Below are positions 22,201 to 29,014 of a stretch of 64,000 nucleotides of DNA, piece by piece (the first letter of the stretch is position 1; each line of letters opens with the position of its first letter). Both the position numbers and the translations under genes were made by a program. The notes below the pieces were generated by a model. The model ran no database searches. It worked only from the letters and a program-made list of their open reading frames with translations, and was not told where the DNA came from. Origin of the DNA: Vibrio splendidus (GTDB lineage Bacteria > Pseudomonadota > Gammaproteobacteria > Enterobacterales > Vibrionaceae); contig NZ_CP031055.1 in assembly GCF_003345295.1 (NCBI RefSeq), positions 3,224,001-3,288,000 of the forward strand, in the 5' to 3' direction.

Positions 22201-22341
22201 TACGGTTACGACGGTATTCGTCATTTCAGGGTATTCACGCACCTGCATTTTGAAGATTGCTTGTAAGCCAAGCAGAGCAATCAAAAAGCTGATGGATACC
22301 GCTAGAACTGGACGTTTAATAAAAACATCAGTAAAGCGCAT
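19219..22341 (-). CDS. vexB: RND multidrug efflux permease (VexB-like)
   Basis: 1040-residue inner-membrane proton/drug antiporter of the HAE1-RND family. MRFTDVFIKRPVLAVSISFL is the usual first transmembrane helix; VVDDAIVVLENVDRH in TM4 carries the two proton-relay Asp residues; large periplasmic loops and twelve predicted membrane spans follow the AcrB plan. It starts 11 bases after the adaptor gene, in a regulator-adaptor-pump order. The position next to ilvC-ubiK and rep is, as I recall, that of V. cholerae VexAB, a bile/detergent pump; the symbol is therefore by synteny. No outer-membrane channel gene is adjacent, so TolC is presumably shared. Confidence 0.9.
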   Translation of the reverse strand: MRFTDVFIKRPVLAVSISFLIALLGLQAIFKMQVREYPEMTNTVVTVTTSYYGASADLIQGFITQPLEQAVAQADNIDYMTSSSVLGSSTITVNMKLNTDPNAALSDILAKTNSVRSQLPKEAEDPTVTMSTGSTTAVLYIGFTSDELVSSQITDYLERVINPQLFTVNGVSKVDLYGGMKYALRVWLDPSKMAAVSLTASDVMTVLNANNYQSATGQATGEFVLYNGSADTQVSNTEELENLVVKSGEGEIIRLSDIAKVSLEKSHDIYRASANGQEAVVAAINAAPSANPINIAADVLELLPQLEKNLPSNISMNVMYDSTIAINESIQEVIKTILEAALIVLIVITLFLGSFRAVLIPIVTIPLSLIGVAMVMQAMGFSWNLMTLLAMVLAIGLVVDDAIVVLENVDRHIKLGESPFRAAIIGTREIAIPVIAMTLTLGAVYAPIAMMGGITGSLFKEFALTLAGSVFVSGIVALTLSPMMCSKMLKAHAEPSKFEQKVHSVLDGMTNRYERMLGAVMQHRPVFIGFAIIVFASLPLLFKFIPSELAPSEDKGVIMLMGTAPSNANLDFMQNTMNDVNKILSDQPEVAYAQVFTGVPNANQAFGIASMVPWSEREASQSEVANRVGNLVKDVPGMAVTAFQMPELPGAGSGLPIQFVITTPNSFESLFQITTDILADVSSNPLFVYSDLDLNYDSATMKINIDKDKAGAYGVTMQDIGITLGTMMSDGYVNRIDLNGRSYEVIPQVERKFRLNPESMNNYYVRAADGNAVPLGSLITIDVVAEPRSLPHFNQLNSATIGAVPAPGAAMGDAIAWFEDTAANKLPSGYNHDYMGEARQYVTEGSALYATFGLALAIIFLVLAIQFESLKDPLVIMVSVPLAICGALIALAWGAATMNIYSQVGLITLVGLITKHGILICEVAKEEQLHNHKTRIEAVMEAAKVRLRPILMTTAAMIAGLIPLMYASGAGAAQRFSIGIVIVAGLAIGTIFTLFVLPVIYSYLAEKHKPLPVFVEDKDLEKLARVDEAKAAHRELADNK

Positions 22342-22352
22342 TGTGCCTCCAG

Positions 22353-23459
22353 TTACAGCTTAGGTGTTTCAGATGGTGGAGTGATTGCATCACTTTCAAC
22401 AACCTTAACTTTGGCACCGTTACTTAGACGTACTTGGCCAGAAGTTACAACTGTATCACCGGCTTTAACGCCTTCAAGGATGTGTGCGATCTCAGCTGTA
22501 CGCTCACCTACTTTTACAACATGTTGAGCAACACGTTGAACGCCGTCTTCTTCCGTAAGGATGTAAACATTGTCACCATATAAAGTGAAAGTAATCGCTG
22601 TTTGAGGCAAGGTTACTTGGTTCTCTAGCTTAGGCAGAATGATGTTAGCGCGAGCGAACATGCCGCTACGAAGTTGGCCATCATTGTTTGGAATATCCGC
22701 TTGAACTTGAATAAGACCACTTTGGATACTTACCGCTGGTTCAATGGCACTGATAGAGCCTTCAAACGGTTTCTCCGGGTAAGCATCAACAAAGATGTCG
22801 ATAGCCTGACCAACATTGATACGAGAGATATCTGTTTGAGATACAGTAAAGCGTAGGCGCATCACGCTGGTATCTTCTAAACGAACGATATCTGTACCTG
22901 ATTGCAGGTATTGACCTAGGTACACGTTACGAATACCCACCTTGCCATCGAAAGGAGCACGAATTTCACGGCGTTCGATAGATGCTTTTAGGCTTTCAAT
23001 ATCAGCAGATAGAGAGTAGTAGTTTGCTTCTGCTTCATCGTATGCTTCTTTTGAAATAGAACCTTTCTTATACAGGCCTTGGTAGCGTTTGTATTTTGCT
23101 TTTGCCGCAGGCAGGCGAGCTTCAGAACTCTTTAGATTTGCCTTTTCTACGCCAGAATCAAGGCGAACAAGAAGTTGGTCATTTTTAACATCAGTACCAG
23201 AACCAAAGGAGATTTGGTCAATAACACCGCTGGTTTCATTTGCTAGCGTGACACCTTGGTTAGGTTCGATGAAGCCGATAGCTTCAATTACTGGAACCCA
23301 GTCGATCGGCTGAACTTCAGTAACCGTTACTGGAAACTCTGGTTCAGGGCGGTTGGCCATATACTCAGCAATTTTTTGTTGTTTGAACATGTTGAACCCA
23401 ATAACGCTGCCGAAAAGAAGTACAGCGATGAGTAACATGAAGAAAGTCCACTTTTTCAT
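22353..23459 (-). CDS. vexA: RND efflux periplasmic adaptor (VexA-like)
   Basis: 368-residue membrane-fusion protein linking the pump to TolC. One N-terminal membrane anchor (KKWTFFMLLIAVLLFGSVIGF), no lipobox; lipoyl/barrel segments GVTLANETSGVIDQISF and APFDGKVGIRNVYLGQYLQSG; an alpha-hairpin of about 60 residues between them. The ATG at 23459 is preferred: GGAG lies 11 bases upstream, whereas the in-frame TTG at 23468 is only 2 bases from it. Lies 18 bases after vexR. Confidence 0.9.
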   Translation of the reverse strand: MKKWTFFMLLIAVLLFGSVIGFNMFKQQKIAEYMANRPEPEFPVTVTEVQPIDWVPVIEAIGFIEPNQGVTLANETSGVIDQISFGSGTDVKNDQLLVRLDSGVEKANLKSSEARLPAAKAKYKRYQGLYKKGSISKEAYDEAEANYYSLSADIESLKASIERREIRAPFDGKVGIRNVYLGQYLQSGTDIVRLEDTSVMRLRFTVSQTDISRINVGQAIDIFVDAYPEKPFEGSISAIEPAVSIQSGLIQVQADIPNNDGQLRSGMFARANIILPKLENQVTLPQTAITFTLYGDNVYILTEEDGVQRVAQHVVKVGERTAEIAHILEGVKAGDTVVTSGQVRLSNGAKVKVVESDAITPPSETPKL

Positions 23460-23477
23460 TATGGTCAAAACTCCGAT

Positions 23478-24059
23478 CTAGTGTTTAATTATTGCATCCC
23501 AACTGGCTTCTATTGCAGATTCTAGTTCTGCCTCGTCGAGTTGGTAAAATCCTAAAGAATGCTTTCGCGCTAGAGATACGCTAGCCGCTAAGCTCAAGCC
23601 GCTTAATACTTCATTATCAAGTGGTTTAAACAGTCCTTGCTCTTTACCCTCATTAAATAGCAGCTCAACTTGGGCAAACATTTTACGTTCTAGTTCCCTG
23701 AAGTTTAGGCTATTTGTGATGGGCAGTGAGTCATATTGAACCCGATTTTTTATCGCGGCTAAGTTCGTTCCCGCTAAGTTCCATATGTTCAACCACATAG
23801 TACGGTAGCGTTGCTTAATTGGATCCGAATCATCAACCCCTTCTTGAACAGCATCTGCTACTCGTTGAGTCACGAGCACTCGAACATCATCTATCAAGTG
23901 GTCTTTATCATCGAAGTAGCGGTAGATAGTGCCTGCAGCAACTCCCGCCTCTTTGGCTAATTTTTGCATTGAAAGGCCTTGAAAGCCGACCTCCGCAATG
24001 AGCTTTTCAGCGGCAGAAAGTATTTGTTGGCGTTTATCCTGAGGTGCATGAGTTGTCAT
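23478..24059 (-). CDS. vexR: TetR-family repressor of the RND operon (VexR-like)
   Basis: 193 residues. The N-terminal TetR helix-turn-helix is clear: RQQILSAAEKLIAEVGFQGLSMQKLAKEAGVAAGTIYRYFDDKDHLID. The C-terminal ligand-binding half is divergent, as usual. First gene of the vexRAB-like operon and probably autoregulated through the palindrome 15 bases upstream. Start ATG at 24059 follows GATGGA; the upstream open frame covers the operator and is not coding. Confidence 0.9.
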   Translation of the reverse strand: MTTHAPQDKRQQILSAAEKLIAEVGFQGLSMQKLAKEAGVAAGTIYRYFDDKDHLIDDVRVLVTQRVADAVQEGVDDSDPIKQRYRTMWLNIWNLAGTNLAAIKNRVQYDSLPITNSLNFRELERKMFAQVELLFNEGKEQGLFKPLDNEVLSGLSLAASVSLARKHSLGFYQLDEAELESAIEASWDAIIKH

Positions 24060-24073
24060 TATTCCATCACCAG

Positions 24074-24096
24074 TGAATGAACGTTCATTCATTATA
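24074..24096 (-). promoter_or_regulatory. TetR-type operator and -10 of the vexRAB-like operon
   Basis: Perfect 18-base palindrome TGAATGAACGTTCATTCA (24074-24091), immediately next to a minus-strand TATAAT (24096-24091). A dyad of this size over the transcription start is what an autoregulating TetR repressor would use. A candidate TTGCAC -35 is at a long 19-base spacing. Confidence 0.75.
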
Positions 24097-24239
24097 GCCC
24101 AAGAACCATACACATGTGCAACAAAGTTTTACACAAGTAGCGTAAAAATCTTGTATAAGAGAACGTAGCATTCGTGGTGTTGCAGCATTATTATAGGCGC
24201 GCAATTGAATTCGCCCCTCTAGACCAAATTGAGAATCAA

Positions 24240-26258
24240 ATGAGACTGAACCCAAGACAAGATGAAGCCGTGAAGTATGTTTCTGGCCCCTGCTTAGTAT
24301 TAGCGGGCGCTGGATCGGGTAAAACACGTGTTATCACCAACAAGATTGCTTACTTGGTTCAAGAGTGTGGCTACAAGGCTCGTAATATTGCAGCGGTAAC
24401 CTTTACCAATAAAGCGGCACGCGAGATGAAAGAGCGTGTGGGTCAAACTCTGGGTAAAGGTGAATCTAAAGGTCTGATCGTTTCAACGTTCCATACCATG
24501 GGTTTAACTATCATTCGCCGAGAATACAAAGCGCTGGGTCTGAAAGCAGGATTCTCGTTATTTGATGATCAAGACCAGTTAGCTCTACTTAAAGAATTAA
24601 CCGAAACACAGATCGATGGTGATAAGGATCTGCTGCGTTCTTTGATGAGTACCATCTCAAATTGGAAGAACGACATGCTGACGCCAGATCAGGCGAAAGC
24701 AAGAGCTCAAGGTGAACAAGAGCAGTTGTTTGCATTCTGTTTTGAGATGTATCAGAAACAGATGAAGGCCTATAACGCGCTCGATTTTGATGATCTGATT
24801 GCGATGCCGGTATTGTTACTGAAAACCAATCAAGAAGTGCGTGACCGCTGGCAGTCTCGCATTCGCTATTTACTGGTCGATGAGTACCAAGATACCAACA
24901 CCAGTCAATATGAGTTGGTTCGTTTACTAGTAGGAGAGCGTGGTCGCTTAACGGTAGTAGGTGACGATGACCAATCTATCTATTCATGGCGTGGTGCAAA
25001 GCCGCAAAACTTGGTGTTGCTGGGTGAGGACTATCCGAATCTTCGCTTGATCAAACTCGAGCAAAACTATCGCTCAACCAGTCGAATATTACGTGCGGCG
25101 AACATCTTGATCGCCAACAACCCACACGTTTATGAAAAGTCACTGTTCTCAGAGATCCCGGACGGTGAAAAGCTCAAGGTACTGAATGCTAAGAATGAAG
25201 AGCATGAAGCAGAGCGTATTACCGGCGAGATAATCGCCCACAAGTTTCTGAATCGCACAGAATATAAAGATTACGCAGTACTTTACCGAGGTAATCATCA
25301 ATCGCGCTTGATTGAAAAAGCCTTGATGCAGAACCGTGTGCCTTACAAGATCTCTGGTGGTACCTCTTTCTTTGCTAGAGCTGAGATTAAAGACATCATG
25401 GCTTACCTACGTGTGTTGGTGAACCCTGATGATGACAACGCCTTCCTGCGTATTGTGAATACGCCGCGTCGTGAGATCGGCCCTGTTACGCTGGAAAAAT
25501 TAGGCAGCTACGCCAACATGCGCGGTAAAAGTCTGTTTGAAGCCAGCTTCGAAATGGGTTTAGAGCAAACGCTGACGGGCCGTGGTTTAGAAAACCTACG
25601 TCGCTTCGGTGATTGGATTGTTCGAATTTCAGATAATGCTGAACGTGGTAATACAGTTGAGGCGGTTCGCTCTTTGGTTCGTGACATCAATTACGAAGAT
25701 TGGCTCTACGAAACCTCTCCAAGCCCGAAGGCCGCAGAGATGCGAATGAAGAACGTCTCTGATCTCTATAGTTGGATTGTGGCCGACCTCGAAGGTGATA
25801 ATTATGATAAAGAAGAGAAGACGCTACGAGAGGTTGTTCAACGTTTAACTTTGCGCGACATGATGGAGCGTGGGGAAGATAATGACGATGCAGACCAAGT
25901 TCAACTAATGACATTGCACGCTTCGAAAGGCCTAGAGTTTCCGTATGTATTCTTGATGGGGGCTGAAGAGGGCATCTTGCCACACCAAACCAGTGTTGAT
26001 GAAGGTAATGTAGAAGAAGAGCGTCGTCTTATGTACGTAGGGATTACGCGAGCGCAAAAAGAGCTGACCTTTACTAAGTGTCGTGAACGTCGTCAGTACG
26101 GTGAATTGATTAAGCCAACACAAAGCCGCTTCCTTGACGAGTTGCCGCATGATGATGTTGAGTGGGAAAGCGTTAAGAAACCACAATCCGCTGAAGAAAG
26201 AATGGAAAAAGGACAGGCACACATTGCTAATATTCGTGCGATGTTCAACAAAAAGTAG
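24240..26258 (+). CDS. rep: ATP-dependent DNA helicase Rep
   Basis: 3'-5' superfamily 1 helicase that clears proteins ahead of replication forks. 672 residues versus 673 in E. coli. Begins MRLNPRQDEAVKYVSGPCLV; Walker A AGAGSGKT, motif II VDEYQDTN, motif III DDDQSIYSWRGA, motif IV LEQNYRSTSRIL, motif V LMTLHASKGLEFPYVF and motif VI VGITRAQ are all intact. The ATG at 24240 is fixed by homology; the frame is open 22 codons further. Confidence 0.97.
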   Translation: MRLNPRQDEAVKYVSGPCLVLAGAGSGKTRVITNKIAYLVQECGYKARNIAAVTFTNKAAREMKERVGQTLGKGESKGLIVSTFHTMGLTIIRREYKALGLKAGFSLFDDQDQLALLKELTETQIDGDKDLLRSLMSTISNWKNDMLTPDQAKARAQGEQEQLFAFCFEMYQKQMKAYNALDFDDLIAMPVLLLKTNQEVRDRWQSRIRYLLVDEYQDTNTSQYELVRLLVGERGRLTVVGDDDQSIYSWRGAKPQNLVLLGEDYPNLRLIKLEQNYRSTSRILRAANILIANNPHVYEKSLFSEIPDGEKLKVLNAKNEEHEAERITGEIIAHKFLNRTEYKDYAVLYRGNHQSRLIEKALMQNRVPYKISGGTSFFARAEIKDIMAYLRVLVNPDDDNAFLRIVNTPRREIGPVTLEKLGSYANMRGKSLFEASFEMGLEQTLTGRGLENLRRFGDWIVRISDNAERGNTVEAVRSLVRDINYEDWLYETSPSPKAAEMRMKNVSDLYSWIVADLEGDNYDKEEKTLREVVQRLTLRDMMERGEDNDDADQVQLMTLHASKGLEFPYVFLMGAEEGILPHQTSVDEGNVEEERRLMYVGITRAQKELTFTKCRERRQYGELIKPTQSRFLDELPHDDVEWESVKKPQSAEERMEKGQAHIANIRAMFNKK

Positions 26259-26292
26259 CGTCTGGTTCTGAAAGCATTAAATAGAGACAAAT

Positions 26293-26321
26293 AAAAAGGT
26301 GACCATAGGGTCACCTTTTTT
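26293..26321. terminator. Terminator between rep and cytochrome gene
   Basis: AAAAAGGTGACC-ata-GGGTCACCTTTTTT, placed between two convergent genes; usable in both directions. Confidence 0.88.
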
Positions 26322-26353
26322 GAATCTGGCACTTTTAATTACAGATCGGTAAA

Positions 26354-26767
26354 TTACAGACCAGCAATCATGTGCTCGATAGCATCTTTGATTTCGTCGT
26401 CTGAACAGTCCATACATGAACCTTTCGCTGGCATTGCATTAAAGCCGTTGATTGCGTGGTTAGCTAGGATATCGCGACCTTGAGCTATACGAGGTCCCCA
26501 ATCACCAGCATCACCTGTTTTAGGGGCGCCACTTACGCCAGATGCGTGACAAGCGATACAAAAGGTACCGTAAACTGTTGCGCCATCACGAGGGCCTGTT
26601 GGTTCTGCGGCTACTGGTTCGCTGCCGACTAGGTAAACTTGACCAACTGGTTTGATGCGTTCAGCAATTGCATCTTGCTCTGCTTCGCTAAGGCCTGAAG
26701 CCATTGCGCCAGTTGAAAAGGTTAAAACTGCGATGACAACGCTTAAAATTCGACGAGACATATCCAT
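26354..26767 (-). CDS. Cytochrome c5 family protein
   Basis: 137-residue exported monohaem cytochrome. Signal peptide to about residue 24 (ILSVVIAVLTFSTGAMASG). Haem site C70-I-A-C73-H74; probable axial Met in NAMPAKG (M112); a second Cys pair C118/C121 (GSCMDC), the disulfide that marks the c5 type. Periplasmic electron carrier; its donor and acceptor cannot be told from the sequence. Start at 26767 or, two codons later, 26761. Confidence 0.9.
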   Translation of the reverse strand: MDMSRRILSVVIAVLTFSTGAMASGLSEAEQDAIAERIKPVGQVYLVGSEPVAAEPTGPRDGATVYGTFCIACHASGVSGAPKTGDAGDWGPRIAQGRDILANHAINGFNAMPAKGSCMDCSDDEIKDAIEHMIAGL

Positions 26768-26789
26768 TAAACTCACTTTACATTCCCAA

Positions 26790-26920
26790 GGTAAGTACGT
26801 GCTTACCAATTTATAGTGTTGGAGGGTGTTTTGGCTTCACCAGCAAAGAGCAACTGTTAAACCAATGTAAATAATGGGTGATTATATCCCGATAAGTTGT
26901 TGCAATAAACAACAACTTAT
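26790..26920. promoter_or_regulatory. Two inverted repeats upstream of the cytochrome gene
   Basis: GGTAAG-tacgtg-CTTACC at 26790-26807, 22 bases upstream of the start codon, and an 11-base dyad ATAAGTTGTTG-caataaa-CAACAACTTAT at 26892-26920. Neither is followed by a T-run. They may be operators or leader hairpins; no protein partner can be named. Confidence 0.35.
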
Positions 26921-27031
26921 AAGCTGTGGCGGGTTGTAGTACTCAAATAAGGGGTTTATCACATATTAACTGTCGAAAAAGAGACCAAACAGAAAAAAAA
27001 GTTAAAAAAGTACTAGACGGCATTGGGTGAT

Positions 27032-27043
27032 ATACGTATTATT
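27032..27043 (+). promoter_or_regulatory. Possible promoter of the tRNA cluster
   Basis: TATTAT at 27038-27043 lies about 20 bases before tRNA-Arg, with a weak TAGACG 17 bases upstream and GC-rich sequence (GCCGAC) after it. Weak match, but no other promoter is visible. Confidence 0.35.
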
Positions 27044-27063
27044 CCACTCCGCCGACAGGGCAT

Positions 27064-27140
<77 letters not shown>

Positions 27141-27188
27141 TCCGGTCTCTTACTTCGGTAAGTGAGAAATTGGCAAAAAAGAAATAAT

Positions 27189-27265
27189 GGTGGCTATAGC
27201 TCAGTTGGTAGAGCCCTGGATTGTGATTCCGGTGGTCGCGAGTTCGAATCTCGTTAGCCACCCCA
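27189..27265 (+). tRNA. hisR: tRNA-His(GTG), copy 1
   Basis: 77 bases counting the extra G(-1) and encoded CCA; anticodon GTG in ATTGTGATT; acceptor GTGGCTA/TAGCCAC with G(-1)-C73, the hallmark of tRNA-His. Confidence 0.96.
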
Positions 27266-27342
27266 TTCTTTCTTTACAAAATATCGGTAGCTTCGGCTTC
27301 CAGTGTTGATTCATTATTCCCAAGAGTCGATACAAAATTAGT

Positions 27343-27419
<77 letters not shown>

Positions 27420-27462
27420 CTATTTCAATAATCGCTTTTAAGCGGTTATATAAAAAATTAGT

Positions 27463-27539
27463 GGTGGCTATAGCTCAGTTGGTAGAGCCCTGGATTGTGA
27501 TTCCGGTGGTCGCGAGTTCGAATCTCGTTAGCCACCCCA
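27463..27539 (+). tRNA. hisR: tRNA-His(GTG), copy 2
   Basis: Identical over its whole length to copy 1 at 27189; the flanking spacers differ. Confidence 0.96.
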
Positions 27540-27594
27540 TTAATTTTGGTAGCTTCTTTGAAGTTCCCTGTTTGAGAAATCAAACGAAACGTCT

Positions 27595-27671
<77 letters not shown>

Positions 27672-27678
27672 CCTTAAG

Positions 27679-27709
27679 AAGCCTCGTCAGAAATGACGGG
27701 GCTTTTTTA
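27679..27709 (+). terminator. Terminator of the tRNA cluster
   Basis: AAGCCtCGTCA-gaaa-TGACGgGGCTTTTTT, 8 bases after tRNA-Pro copy 2. Confidence 0.88.
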
Positions 27710-27795
27710 CGCCTGGAATTTAGATAATTTGAGACCAGAGGGTCGTGGGCTGGATCGCCAGTCCGATCAAACCCCTCTTCACCGACCACCTTAAG

Positions 27796-27825
27796 AAAGC
27801 TCATCAGAATTGATGAGCTTTCTTT
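27796..27825 (+). terminator. Terminator hairpin of repeat unit 1
   Basis: AAAGCTCATCA-gaat-TGATGAGCTTTCTTT; 11-base perfect stem. Confidence 0.75.
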
Positions 27826-27906
27826 CTATCTGGAGAAAAGATAATGGTGTATTCGGGGGCTGGAAGCCCAGTCGCATCAAATCCTTCTTCACCGATCACC
27901 TTTAAG

Positions 27907-27938
27907 AAAGCTCATCAGAAATGATGAGCTTTTTTTTC
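27907..27938 (+). terminator. Terminator hairpin of repeat unit 2
   Basis: AAAGCTCATCA-gaaa-TGATGAGCTTTTTTTT, nearly the same stem as unit 1. Confidence 0.8.
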
Positions 27939-28032
27939 ATCTGTAGATCACTAGATTGGAACCCAAGTGGGGTTCGCCTGATGTTCAAAGAATGTCTCTT
28001 CACCTATCACTTAAGAAGCCTCAACTAGCCGT

Positions 28033-28060
28033 CCGCGTCAGAAATGACGGGGCTTTTTTA
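28033..28060 (+). terminator. Terminator hairpin of repeat unit 3
   Basis: GTCCGCGTCA-gaaa-TGACGGGGCTTTTTT: the 3' arm equals that of the tRNA-cluster terminator, while the 5' arm is interrupted by an insertion (CAACTAGCCGTCCG), so the stem is shorter. Confidence 0.6.
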
Positions 28061-28172
28061 CATCAGGAATTTTAGATAGTTGGGGCCAGAAGATCGTGGG
28101 CTGGATCGCCAGCTCGGCGGTTCGTCAGGCCACAGGAAGCGCTTCCGTGCCGAATCTCTCTTTATTTACCAC

Positions 28173-29014
28173 AATAGAGGTTTCAGTCGAAAGGTTGAGG
28201 TTTTTGACATCTGTCGTTGAAGTTATTTTTGATTTTGAATACTGATACCCTAAATATTTCAACGTCTTGTTTGATATAGCCTTCGCAAGATCCATCGTTT
28301 TATATAAAGCGATCTCTTACCTTTTTTCTAGATTATCGCGCCTTTCTAGAGATGTCGGCTTTATTAAATGGGCTGATCGATATCTAATTTTATATAAAAT
28401 TCACCGCCAATCATTCGACAAATTAATAGGTTTAGTCTAAAGATTTCTATGAAAAGTGAAATTTGACGCTGAATATGTTCTCTAAGGCCTGTATTTGACA
28501 GTTTTCTTTACATCAAGTCGCTCAAAATCGTCTCCATTTTAGTAAGTCTCTCGTTTCACTGGTTGGTATTCGCTGAAATGATGTTAGGGGTAATATATAT
28601 GGTTAATATGCTTCTATCTGGTTGTTTTGTTTGCTTAAATGACAAAAATTAGCGTTTGTTTCTATAGTGTTAATTGTTTTTTGGAATAATTATTTGTTTT
28701 TAGTGACTGGTAGTGAGATCTGCTTTTAACCATAGGTTTAACTCTACAAGTAAGTGGTAGTAAGGGATTTGTGAGTATTTATTATCGACAATAGAATGTT
28801 GATTTTTATTACTATATGCTCTCTGGGTGAATAGTTATGTGGTGCTTTTGCTTGTTAAGCGTTTAATGTCGACTTTTTATCCTATTTTTGTTGCTTTTCT
28901 GTGAATTATTTGCCAAATTGTCAACCGTATAAAATATCAGAACAATATTCTGGTAAGAATGGATTCAATTTTGCAGACAGGGCAGAGAGCTGCCAAAGCA
29001 GTAGAGGTCTGGTA
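28173..29014. other. Long AT-rich non-coding region
   Basis: About 840 bases between the tRNA-Pro repeats and the ABC transporter ATPase. I see no convincing gene on either strand, no tRNA and no clear promoter pair. A TTGACA at about 28495 has no TATAAT at proper spacing; a TATAAAAT at about 28929 has only a poorly spaced -35. It must hold the promoter of the ABC operon and could hide a small RNA. Confidence 0.5.

Larger units (their letters stand above)
27722..28172 (+). repeat. Ladder of decayed tRNA-Pro 3'-end copies, most with a terminator
   Basis: After tRNA-Pro copy 2 and its terminator, four degenerate units follow at roughly 110-base spacing. Unit 1 (about 27731-27825) keeps GACCAGAGGGTCG and CCTCTTCACCGACCACCTTA plus a hairpin. 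Unit 2 (to about 27938) keeps CTTCTTCACCGATCACC plus a hairpin. Unit 3 (to about 28059) keeps CTCTTCACCTATCAC plus a hairpin. Unit 4 (to about 28172) keeps CCAGAAGATCGTGGGCTGG and TTATTTACCAC without a clear hairpin. Units 1 and 4 share CGTGGGCTGGATCGCCAG exactly. None can fold as a full tRNA. The arrangement recalls the rtT repeats behind E. coli tyrT. Confidence 0.8.

Noticed and set aside
27672..28172. CRISPR array
   Set aside because: Repeats are degenerate, contain terminators, derive from tRNA-Pro, and no cas genes are near.
27672..28172. Attachment-site scars of an integrated island
   Set aside because: Not excluded, but no integrase or foreign gene is present and the copies include the terminator, so I list the region as repeats rather than att sites.
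28490..28530. TTGACA-based promoter in the long intergenic region
   Set aside because: No acceptable -10 at 16-18 bases.
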